Assembly: GCA_033296885.1 (NCBI GenBank)
Contig: MU864014.1
Span: forward strand, 22,136-86,135
DNA from: Triangularia verruculosa
Taxonomy: Eukaryota > Ascomycota > Sordariomycetes > Sordariales > Podosporaceae
Direction of reading: 5' to 3'
DNA length: 64,000 nt
Made by a program: the position numbers and the translations under genes. Below the pieces are notes generated by a model that made no database searches, had not been told where the DNA came from, and was given only the letters and a program-made list of their open reading frames with translations. The stretch's first letter is position 1, and each line of letters begins with the position of its first letter. Shown one piece after another: positions 55,396 to 64,000 of this stretch.

Positions 55396-57320
55396 ATGGC
55401 CAGCTACAATGGCATGCCGGCCATGTCCTCCGGCGCCACGGGTCCTGACCAGCAGCCGCTCGCCATCGACGGCTTCGATCCGAACAGTATGGCCTTTGAC
55501 GATGCGCTGCTCCACACCCTCCCCTTCACCCCGACCGCCGCCTACGATTTCGACACCTTCAGCACCACCTTCGAAGACCCCTTTTCCTACCCCGCCAGAC
55601 CATTCGGCAACGATGGCAGCAACGCCTCCCTCATCGGCAATCTCGGAGGCCTGGGCGTCGACCCAGAAAACTGCTACAACGGCAACCACGGCGGCGGCGC
55701 TGAGGGCTCATCCTCCCCGCAAGAACTCGACAACAAGCTCCTTGGGTTCGGCGCCGTCCTCCCCGGGAAAGCGACTTTGATCGATCCGCTTGGGCACTTT
55801 ATCGATCCCATCATGAGCGCTGAGCTGTACGGCATGTTCTTCGTCGCAGAGGATGTATTCGGCGCGGATAACGGGGGCGACAACCGACGGCCGATGGAGT
55901 TGACTTGCTACAGGAGGAATTTATGGCAGTGCTCCGGGCAGATCACGCTCCCGAGACAAGTGGCGCAATTTGCCATGGCCGATGGGCAGCAGCAAATGCC
56001 GGTGATGGAGCTGGCCGCATCGATTACCGCTCTGGAGAGTATTGAGGGGAAACAGACGGAGATTATTTCCATCCCGTGGAAGAGTAATAACCCTGCGCTG
56101 GGAGGGGCAACGGAGGAACCGGCAAAGTCTGCGGGGGCGCCGGTGGTGGCGGTGTTGGATCTAGGGTCGGGGCAGGAGATTGATGGGACGAATAGGGTGA
56201 CGGTGGGGGTGTCGTGGAAGAGACTGCAGTTTAAGCATGCTACTGCTAACAATGGGCGGAGGAAGGGACTCCAGCAGCATTACGTGGTGCAGATTAACTT
56301 GTTGGTCAAGGCGAAGGGCGGGGAGTACGTCAAAGTTGCTGAGGTCCAGTCCGGGCCGGTTATTGTGCGGGGGAGGAGTCCCAGGAATTTTGACAGTAGG
56401 AAGGATGTGCCTTTGTCAGGGGATAAGAGGCTGTTGGAGAGGAAGAGTGTGGAGGGATTGGGATTGGCATCTGGGAGTATGAAGCCGCAGCAGCAACAAA
56501 TGGGCACCCCGCAAGGTCAGCCCTTGAATCAGGACTTTGGGCAGGGATTTCTCCAGAGATATCAGGGCATGGGGAGCCTTCAGGTACGTTTTCAGTAGTT
56601 TGAAAATTGTTTTGTTTAAAATGTGATACTGACAGAGAGACAGTCGGCAACAGACTGGTCCACACCCCGACCATTTCTTTCTCCTAATCCTCAACAGCAA
56701 CATATCAACAAGAAGCTCGCGCTGTCGTCTCCAAGCCTCAACCGCCCGCCAGTGCCGCCTTGGGGAGCAATAGACCCGTCATTATCAGGAGTAATACCAA
56801 ACAATAAGCCTTCACATAACAGTAACAGCCTGCTTAAGTCCAGTCGAGGGACTCAGTCGACTAACCTCCCGATCGATCTGTCGCTTTCGGAAGAGGAGCG
56901 GAGTCCACCGAACCTTAACCGGTCGGGGTCTTCAGGGGCGGAGTCATCGCAGAGTCCGCAGCAGCATTTTTCGGTGTCGTCGTCGTCGGTGTCAAAGGGG
57001 GGGGGGAGTAGGGGTGGGTTGGGACAGAGTAAGAGTCAGAGTGGAGGGGTGCAGCAGCTGAATAGTCCGCCGGATCAGAATGAGGTGGATATGTTGTATG
57101 AGTATTTTCCGTTGAGTGTGGATGACTGGTGAGTTTTCTTTTTATTTGAAGGGTTAGGAAAAGGGGGGGAATTGAGGGGATTGAGCTGACGAAAAGAGAC
57201 AGGATGCCGCCGGTTGATGCGATTTATCGGCCGCATGTGGTGCATCATACTATTGTGCCGCCGGAGGTTAAGGCGCAGCAGGTGAGGAGTAGGGGGAAGA
57301 GGTATTTTGCTGCTGATTGA
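55396..57320 (+). CDS. ron1: Ndt80/PhoG-like DNA-binding transcription factor (RON1-like)
   Basis: Three exons: 55396-56583, 56644-57128 and 57203-57320 (introns 60 and 74 nt), giving 596 aa. After an acidic, Pro/Gly-rich N terminus, the Ndt80-type domain runs from about 120 to 365: LIDPLGHFIDPIMSAELYGM, ELTCYRRNLWQCSGQITLP, VTVGVSWKRLQFKHATANNG and RRKGLQQHYVVQINLLVKAK, then SGPVIVRGRSPRNFDSR. The C-terminal third is Gln/Ser/Pro-rich. It ends with EVDMLYEYFPLSVDDWMPPVD, split by the last intron, and a basic SRGKRYFAAD. Its place inside the GlcNAc cluster matches RON1, the activator of the Trichoderma reesei cluster. VIB-1 and XprG are other fungal members of the fold. It is therefore the likely pathway regulator. 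Confidence 0.9.
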
Positions 57321-57642
57321 ACGTTTTGGTGGACTGGGGAGGTGGTAGGGTGATATAAGGTTAACGACACGAGGGTGGTGGCAGCTTCTTGGTCATTTTT
57401 TTACGAAGGGGGAGAATGTATACCACGGGAGGCTGGAGTTTGTAAGGTTTTCGGTGTTGATGAGTTGCTACCTAGCTAGCGGAGGCGTTTTAAGGGAATT
57501 GGTTTGTTTGGGGGACATGGTTGTTATTGTATGTTACTGTGAGTACTGTGACACGCAAATGTGAATATTCACGACAACATTTGATTTTCTTTTTTTCCTT
57601 GTTTTTTGTCTGCTAATGCTCGCTAGCTGTGATGCTAATTAT
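57321..57642. other. Convergent 3' flanks (ron1 and hxk3)
   Basis: 322 nt between converging stop codons; two 3' UTRs are expected. Nothing else is recognised. Confidence 0.5.
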
Positions 57643-59332
57643 CTAGGTATCTAAACAAGCCAGCGCCACTGCCGCGCCCAAGACGGAACTTTCCTTTGCG
57701 GGCACGAGTTTGAAGTGAGTTGGGGTGTTGAGGGAGAGTTGGTCGAGGTAAGACTGGAGGTTGGAGAGGTAATTGGGGTAGTGCTCGACTACGGAGCCGG
57801 CGTAGGCTATTGTTTTTATTATCTCTGGTGGTGGTGATTGGTGGTAGGGGGAGTCCTCGACGTCGATCTCGTGGAGGGCGTGGAGGGAGGCAGCGACGAT
57901 GCTGGCGGAGCGTTGGGTGACGAAGGAAGCGACGGAGCGGAGGAATTGGAGGTCGGTGGGTGTTGCGGGGATGGGGGAGGGGTGGAGGGTGTGGAAGAGG
58001 GAGAGGGAGGGGGTGAGGGTTGGGGATGAGTCGCTTCATTTCGAATGTTAGCATGTTGCCATTAACGGGAAAGGGGGAGGCTTACGCTTGGAGAAGGGAT
58101 AAAGCTTTTGTATCGAGGCTGTAATGCGTCTTGAGAGACGGGGGGATTACACCCCCGAACAAACCAACTTTTTTTATTGCTTCCAGCAACACCCAGCGGC
58201 AGATTTCCCCGAGGTAGAGGCCGCTTACGAGGTGCTCTAGGGGTTGGAAATCTGGGCGGGGGTGGTTGTGCCGGAGGGCGAGGTCCCATCTTGTTAGACC
58301 GGATGGGCTTGGGAGGGGGTGGAACATGCCGAGTTCGGTGTTGACTATGACGTGGGTTGCTGATGATGAGGAGTTGGTGGCGGTGATGGAAGGGGGGTGT
58401 TTTTCGGTGCTGATTGTGGCGAGGGGGAGGTGGGCGGAGATGTTGACGCCGGTGCCGAGGATGAGGGCGAGGGTGGTGGTGGTTGGGTGGGAGTATGCTG
58501 CGGAGAGGAGGGTTGAGGTTGAGTCGTTGACCACGACGGAGAGGGAGAGGTGGAGGGAGTAAGGGAGGGAGGATTGGGTGAGGATGGAGGAGAGGTTTTG
58601 GCCTATGAGGCCGTCGGCGGCATGGAAGGATTTTCCCATGGGAAGGAGGAGGAAGGTTGATGGGGTGGGTTGCCTGGGGTTGTTAGGATGTTACGATGGT
58701 AAGATGGATTATACGGGGGAATACTCTATGGGAAAACTCCATGATAAGGCAAGGGATAGGGGGTTTTCGGGGCTGCGTCCGATTTTGGGGTCTTGGGCTG
58801 TTACGGTTTGGTTGATCTTGTCGGCCATCCAGTCGAAGAAGGCGATGCCTTTTAGGTTTCGGATGGCATTGTCGATGTCGAATGTGTCCATGCTGACGAT
58901 GTGGCTCTCTGGACAGCCGGTTGATGGGTTTCTGCCCTTCAAGGTGACCAAAGCCACCCGCAGGGTCGAGCCCCCGACGTCAACGGCTAGGTACTGGCCT
59001 GTTTCGTTTCCGGTGGGAAGCTCGGTGTGGTAGGATGGGAGCATGCAGGCTGGATTGGAGAGTAGAGCCTCGCGGAATTCATGCTTTAGCCCCCGGGACA
59101 AGCCCCTGAGGCGGTCTGGTTTGGTAGGTTCCAGGAGCAGACTCTCGACTTCTGCGAGGAATTTGGCGATGGATTCTGGGTCATTTTTTCTTGGAGGTTG
59201 AGCGGCTTCGCGGGGGTTTGATGGTGACGGGGTGGAAAGCGAGGTCCAGAAAGCGAGGAAAGCGTGGAAAAATGATGGGCCTTTTAGAAGTGATTTGATG
59301 GCGGCTTTGATCAAGTCTCGCAGAGAGGCCAT
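57643..59332 (-). CDS. hxk3: Hexokinase-family kinase, probable N-acetylglucosamine kinase
   Basis: Exons 59332-58725, 58673-58086 and 58033-57643 (introns 51 and 52 nt), giving 528 aa. An in-frame ATG at 59383 would add 17 residues. The ROK-unrelated eukaryotic hexokinase fold is seen in YLAVDVGGSTLRVALV (phosphate 1), LSWSFPIEQ, the catalytic Asp in VVVNDSTSTLLSAAY and the nucleotide loop LILGTGVN. Further landmarks are VNTELGMF, ASIVAASLHAL, IAYAGSVVEHYPNYLSN and KLVPAKESSVLGAAVALA. Classical hexokinases read NTEWGAF where this has NTELGMF, and the middle region is Ser/Thr/Pro-rich. Such divergence fits the Hxk3 group, which phosphorylates GlcNAc to GlcNAc-6-phosphate. The position between ron1 and the deaminase supports that role. 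A Ser/Thr/Pro-rich N-terminal extension of about 50 residues is present. Confidence 0.9.
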
Positions 59333-60373
59333 GGTAGAGATACAGGAGAATATCAGGAACAAGTTTATTTGGGAGAGCTGCATCTTTAATTTATGTCACT
59401 TGTGGAAGCCCAAACAGCATACGCCAGATGTCAAATACGAGGTTTCTTAGGACGCGAAATAAGGCTGGCGACAAGAGCGACATGGAATACCACGAAGAAG
59501 CTGCCTAAATGAGCTTCTCTCATATGCGCCCAGTGTATTGCGTCTCTTTTGGAAAATCTAGGAATAATTGGATGAGACTGAGTGATGTAGGCCGGGAAGA
59601 GATTAGGCCAAAGTGAGTTGCCTGTCGTCTCAGCTGCGTCAGCCCTCGGATTAGGGATCGGCTGCGTCGGAAGATTGCCGCGGCGGCAGTCGAGAATGAA
59701 GAGCCTCCAGGAGCAATCTATCACAGACACGCAATTGGAAACGAGACGCCAGAATGAAGCAACAACCCCGCCATTGCTTTCAGATGGAAAAGCAACGTGA
59801 GTTTGGCGTCAATGTTTCTTTCAGAGCTTGTCTTGTTGTCTTGTTGGTTCAAGAGGGCGAGGTAACGTTGCTTTGGCCTTAAGTCCCTTTTGGTGCCAGA
59901 CGAGGCCAGCGACAAGGCTTTGCGGCCTGATTGGTCTAGACCTGACAACCTCCGGAGAGGTCATCGACGACGGTATCATCAATTGGTCACCTGAGGAGGA
60001 CCAGTGTTTCCTTCCTCGGCAGCATGGGGATCTCGTGATGGCACGGACCACATCAAGTTTAAGCTTCACAGTCCACAGGACGACAGACACGATCGGTCAC
60101 AGGTCCATACGTCCTACGATGAACGTTCCATCCATTCTTACCGGCCCACCACATGTCCGCACCTTGAACTTTCGGGTTTCCGGGCACGCTCGCCGCCGCT
60201 GTCGTCAGTGAGGTGATGCTGTTCAACCAGAGCTCCGTGTCGGCGTGGCATACCACAAGCGTCTCCTTCACTGGACTCATCAGTTACCAACCTCCGCAAT
60301 CTTGGGACCTCCAGGCCCAGCTCTCTTGCTCACAATCCTTCCACCGACTGCCAACATCCTAAGCGTTACCAAC
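59333..60373. promoter_or_regulatory. Divergent promoter of the GlcNAc cluster (hxk3 / nag1)
   Basis: About 1.0 kb between divergent start codons of the kinase and deaminase genes. Pairing of both flanking genes in one pathway suggests shared control. Short open frames inside have no recognisable product. Confidence 0.5.
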
Positions 60374-61670
60374 ATGAGGCTCATCATTAGAGACAACGAC
60401 GAGGCCGCGAGTCTATACGCCGCCAACTACATCGTCGACAGAATCAACAGCTTCCAAGCGAGTCCGACAAACCCATTTGTGCTCGGGCTTCCGACGGGAT
60501 CCAGTCCGATCATTGTTTACCGCATTCTTGTCGAGAAATTCCGTGCCGGCGAGGTCTCGTTCCAGAATGTCGTGACCTTCAACATGGTAAGCCTGCTGTG
60601 AAGTTGGGATTAGACGACGAGGCTAACTGGCTGTTGTCTAGGACGAATACATTGGGATGCCTCGAGACCACCCCGAGAGCTATCACTCCTTTATGCACAA
60701 GAACTTCTTCTCGCATGTCGATATACTACCAGAGAACATCAACATGCTAGACGGCAACGCGCCCGACCTGGAAGCCCACTGCTTCGATTACGAAGCCAAG
60801 ATTAAGGCTCTAGGCGGAATCAACCTCTTCCTGGCTGGCATTGGAGAGGATGGCCACATTGCCTTCAATGAACCGGGCTCGAGCTTGGCTTCTCGCACCC
60901 GCGTCAAGACACTTACCTACGACACGATTCTTGCCAACAGCCGCTTCTTCAACAATGATGTGGCAAAGGTACCCAAGATGGCCTTGACTGTGGGCGTGCA
61001 GACTATTCTCGACTCCCAGGAAGTCGTTGCGCTCGTCCTCGGTGCCCGCAAGGCGCTTGCCCTCCAACACTGCATGGAGCAAGGGGTGAATCACATGTGG
61101 ACCTTGTCGGCTTTGCAGATGCATCCGTACCCCTTGATTGTGTGCGATGAAGATGCAACCTTGGAGCTGCAGGTCAAGACAGTCAAGTACTACAAGAGCA
61201 TTGAACGCGTTGCTCGGATGCACGGCATTGAGCAGTGTCTGCCGCTCAAGATCAGCACCAGCCCTAAGCTGACGATTCACGAGGCACCGCCGTCCCCGGA
61301 GCAAACTCCGATTCAGTCCAAAATACCCATGGCGTCACGCCTTTTTGGGCTCGGGCCCCCATCCGAGTATACGGCCGAGTCGCCGTGTCCGTCACCCAGA
61401 TTTGACGCCATGTCGAGTCGGATCAGCAAGCGGGACAGATCACCCAACTTTGATGCCATGTCCAGTCGGATCAAGGAAAGGGATGTGGTGACTGGCAATT
61501 CTAGTGATCTTGACTTTGAGCTGGACCGGATGTCTGACTCTGATCGCCGATGGCATCCTCGACAGCTGCCGTCGATTGCTTTTAGCAATGATAATGAGGT
61601 CAACGGGACAACAGAGACAAACGGGGCGGTCAAGGGTTTGGGGGGAGTCAGTAATGTACAGGCACTTTGA
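60374..61670 (+). CDS. nag1: Glucosamine-6-phosphate deaminase/isomerase with C-terminal extension
   Basis: Exons 60374-60586 and 60642-61670, with intron 60587-60641 (55 nt), giving 413 aa. It opens MRLIIRDNDEAASLYAANYI, followed by GLPTGSSPIIVYRIL (phosphate loop). The catalytic Asp is in the DEYIGM motif (D72, first residue of exon 2). GIGEDGHIAFNEPGSS carries the ring-opening His (H143) and Glu (E148), and SRTRVKTLTYDT follows. The enzyme turns glucosamine-6-phosphate into fructose-6-phosphate and ammonia. The core ends near residue 275. A further 140 residues are Ser/Pro-rich and contain two copies of a 16-residue unit with FDAMSSRI (about 325 and 341). The core looks fully active. It is the last step of the GlcNAc route and the right-hand gene of the cluster. 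Confidence 0.96.
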
Positions 61671-62366
61671 GCGATGGGGGCGGTTTGTAAGGTTCTGTCG
61701 CTTGTCCTAGAATGCACTTTTCATAGATGGCACTTATAGGAAATACTGAGGCTGGAATTTTTCTTTTGACAGTGTAGAGGCCTTGGCCGCGCCGCATGAT
61801 ATTTAGTGATCTGTTTGGTGTGGCCCCTGAAAGAAAGTGAAGAATTTAGCCCCCACGACCCCCAACTTTGCTGGTTGTTGTTTGGCCGCCGGTGTTTGCA
61901 GGCCACCATGGTGATGTGCCAAGGAGGGCCGGTTGAGGGCGAGGCATGGCGAACAAACAGGAGGTGATTTGAGTGAAGTGAGTGGGCTGATTTTTGGCTG
62001 CCTTTGTAGGCAGCATTTGGAGGTTGGGGGTGTACTTGGTAGTTGTGTGGCACACGCAGGTAGGTCTCGGTTGATGGCTGAGGTTGTGGTGGTGGTTATG
62101 CGGAATGAAGGGGGGTAAGACTTGAATGTGATGAATATGGTCTGGGTGATGGGTGGGTGTTCCATGGTGGTGGTGGTCGAGGGGAGGGGGAGGTTGAAGA
62201 GGAGGTTTCCCTTTTCTTTTTTTTTCTTTTGTCTTTTTTGGGTTGTGTAATGTATTCTAACCACTCCAGTTTCTTTCGACTACACTACTACTATCTAAAA
62301 CTCAACACTGCTTTTCGCATCGAGACTGGTTGTTGCTGTTGCTGTTTATTTCTTTGTTGGTAAAAG
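61671..62366. other. Intergenic, nag1 3' flank to membrane-protein gene
   Basis: 696 nt between two plus-strand genes. It contains GGTGGTGG words near 62080 and 62165 and a T-rich tract at 62210-62240. No gene is recognised. Confidence 0.4.
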
Positions 62367-63512
62367 ATGGGACGCTGTGATGGCTCTGTTACTACTGCTT
62401 ACTGTCTTTGGGCTATTCAAGCGGCTAATCGCACTGGTGGAGGTGGTGGGTTGCGGGAGGAGATGCTGAAGGTTCATGTTATTGTGCCGGCGGTGACGGT
62501 GTGCGGGTTGATGGTGCTGGGGATGGGGTTTGGGATGGGGTTGTGGGTTTTGAGGAGGAGGTATGTTATGGAGGAGTTGGGTTGTGGGGTGGTGGCTGAG
62601 GGGGGAAAGGGGGGGAAGGGGATGGGGAAGGGGAAGGGGAAGGGGAGGTGGTGGGAGGATGCCCCTGGGGGGAGTGGGAGTGACGGGACACAGGTTGAAG
62701 TGCGACTTCCACAGCAGCAGCAGCAGCAGCAGTCACAGGAACGAACAGGGCTGATGGGAGGGAGGGATAAAGAGTTACCGCCGCCGCCGCTGCAGATTCG
62801 ACGGGTGGGGGAGAGGGGGTTGGTAGTACGGCGAGAAGAATCGGAAATGGGGATGGAGGGTATGGATTTGTTGAGGGGTAGGGAGGGGGATGATGGGGTG
62901 GGTTGTTGGGCGAATTTTGGACCTCCTCCGCCGTGGAAGGGATCAGATTCGGGGGGGTTTTTGTCGTTACCACTACCATCACCAGCACCAGCACCATCAC
63001 CATCACCGTTGCTACCGCCACTGGGACAAATTTCCCAAGAACCGGCAACGAAACCACCACTCCCGCCGCCGCCTAGACCGTGGACGGGGGAGCAGAAGAG
63101 GTATACGTACCCGAATCCGAATCAACAACTCCAGCAGCAAGGACAGCATCATTTCCAGCCACCACCACCGCCACGGTCCATTACAAGGGACTTGACGACG
63201 CGATTTGTCTCACAGCCTGACAACGCAAAATCACGGGTATATCGGCAGCCGCGATCAGCAGGTACATGTTTAGTACCAAGGTGTTCACAACCGGAGATGA
63301 GGCAGCTGGATAGGGCGAGGATGACGTTTGGAACGGTTGATCCAGCAGCGGTGTCGAAGCGGGAAGGGCCTGGGCTGGGGCTGGGGTTGGGGTTGGGGAT
63401 AGTTGAGCGGAAGGGGTTGGAGGGGCAAGAGCTTGAGAAGGGTCGAGGAAAAGGGAAAGAAAGGGAGAGGTTGGTGAGGAGTAGGCGGTTTTCTGTTTCG
63501 CTGAACTTTTGA
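62367..63512 (+). CDS. Hypothetical single-pass membrane protein, low-complexity proline-rich tail
   Basis: Single open frame, 381 aa. One membrane helix is predicted at about residues 36-60 (VHVIVPAVTVCGLMVLGMGF and onward), followed by RRRYVMEE. Such a positively charged flank suggests an N-out, C-in topology. The rest is low complexity: a GKGKGKG run, a Gln run (CAG repeat near 62711-62732), polyproline patches (ELPPPPLQ, FGPPPPW, PPLPPPPRP) and a GLGLGLGLG repeat. I do not recognise a family. The sense strand is very G-rich at first, which can create long open frames by chance, but the helix, stop position and basic RSRRFSVSLNF end make a real gene plausible. Confidence 0.5.
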   Translation: MGRCDGSVTTAYCLWAIQAANRTGGGGGLREEMLKVHVIVPAVTVCGLMVLGMGFGMGLWVLRRRYVMEELGCGVVAEGGKGGKGMGKGKGKGRWWEDAPGGSGSDGTQVEVRLPQQQQQQQSQERTGLMGGRDKELPPPPLQIRRVGERGLVVRREESEMGMEGMDLLRGREGDDGVGCWANFGPPPPWKGSDSGGFLSLPLPSPAPAPSPSPLLPPLGQISQEPATKPPLPPPPRPWTGEQKRYTYPNPNQQLQQQGQHHFQPPPPPRSITRDLTTRFVSQPDNAKSRVYRQPRSAGTCLVPRCSQPEMRQLDRARMTFGTVDPAAVSKREGPGLGLGLGLGIVERKGLEGQELEKGRGKGKERERLVRSRRFSVSLNF

Positions 63513-63918
63513 TATGGGTTTACCTACCTAGGTGATGTTGAAATGTTATGCTGAACTTTTTATGTTTGTTTGGTTGGTTGCCCCGTATATGACTACGAGT
63601 TGGTTGGGGCTGTTACAGTGAGAGGGTATTGGTGTCTACCTTGGGTAGGTATATTACTTCTATATTTGTTGCATAGGATATAATTCAGGAGATTGCTTTA
63701 TAACAATATAGCTAGTCAAACTCAACAGGGCCGCCCCCTCGTATATCTGCGTGAGGTCGTGGCCGATCATCATGATGGACATGTCTAACCTTGAGACAAA
63801 GTATTTTCATATAGGTACCAAAGGGGGATCATAAAATACAAATCCTATCCATTATAAACCACACTCTTAATTACCTATCCCCTGCCATCTTTTTTTCGTT
63901 AAAAACAAGCCGGCCGCC
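63513..63918. other. AT-rich 3' flank at the right edge
   Basis: AT-rich DNA with TACCTACCTAGG words near 63521. No gene or RNA is recognised. Confidence 0.4.
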
Positions 63919-63965
63919 CGGCGGGGGGGGGGGGGGGGGGGGGGCGGGGGGGGGGGGGGGCGGGG

Positions 63966-64000
<35 letters not shown>
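63919..64000 (+). repeat. Terminal poly-G run, probable contig-end artefact
   Basis: After GCCGGCCGCCCGGC the sequence is almost pure G to the last base, with only a few C. Such ends commonly come from dark-cycle poly-G reads or assembly edges. It should not be read as biology without checking reads. Confidence 0.8.

Noticed and set aside
62711..62732. CAG repeat considered as a repeat array
   Set aside because: A short in-frame glutamine microsatellite, not a CRISPR or satellite array; CRISPR is not expected in a fungal nuclear genome.

Overview
The window is nuclear DNA of a filamentous ascomycete, most likely a Sordariomycete of Sordariales affinity. The evidence is short GT-AG introns (about 50-100 nt) with CTAAC-like branch sites, a mitochondrial targeting leader, and typical fungal families: HeLo domain, Con7-like C2H2 factor, AP-1-like bZIP factor, AcuK/ERT1, FMP52 and RON1. 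The species cannot be named from this sequence alone. I assembled gene models by hand from reading frames, splice signals and family similarity, and every start chosen is an ATG.

Layout: (1) 2.4-7.0 kb holds a divergent pair, a HeLo-domain pseudokinase (minus) and a patatin-like phospholipase (plus). (2) 7.0-13.3 kb has no recognisable gene and leads into a C2H2 transcription factor with a glutamine-rich N terminus (Con7-like). (3) 15.9-37.4 kb is gene-dense housekeeping DNA: membrane exo-1,3-beta-glucanase, BCKDH E1-beta, actin capping protein alpha, cytochrome b5, TFIIE-beta, a DsbA/FrnE-like protein, AP-1-like bZIP, BSD-domain protein, TSR2, FMP52 and riboflavin kinase. (4) 38.0-40.2 kb is the gluconeogenesis regulator AcuK/ERT1, with about 5 kb of gene-free DNA upstream. 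(5) 45.2-48.2 kb is a six-exon MFS transporter. (6) 49.6-61.7 kb is a GlcNAc catabolic cluster. (7) 62.4-63.5 kb is a single-pass low-complexity membrane protein of unknown function. The window ends in a poly-G run that looks like an assembly edge.

The five cluster genes form one pathway. The GH3-GNAT protein is presumed to release or process GlcNAc. The hexokinase-like kinase makes GlcNAc-6-phosphate, the deacetylase makes glucosamine-6-phosphate, and the deaminase makes fructose-6-phosphate and ammonia. The Ndt80-like protein between them matches RON1, the regulator of the equivalent Trichoderma cluster.

The strongest leads are the HeLo-pseudokinase, whose architecture and GFE motif recall MLKL, its divergent patatin neighbour, unexpected residues at the presumed catalytic positions of the GH3 protein, and a 134-nt near-perfect hairpin upstream of the riboflavin kinase gene.
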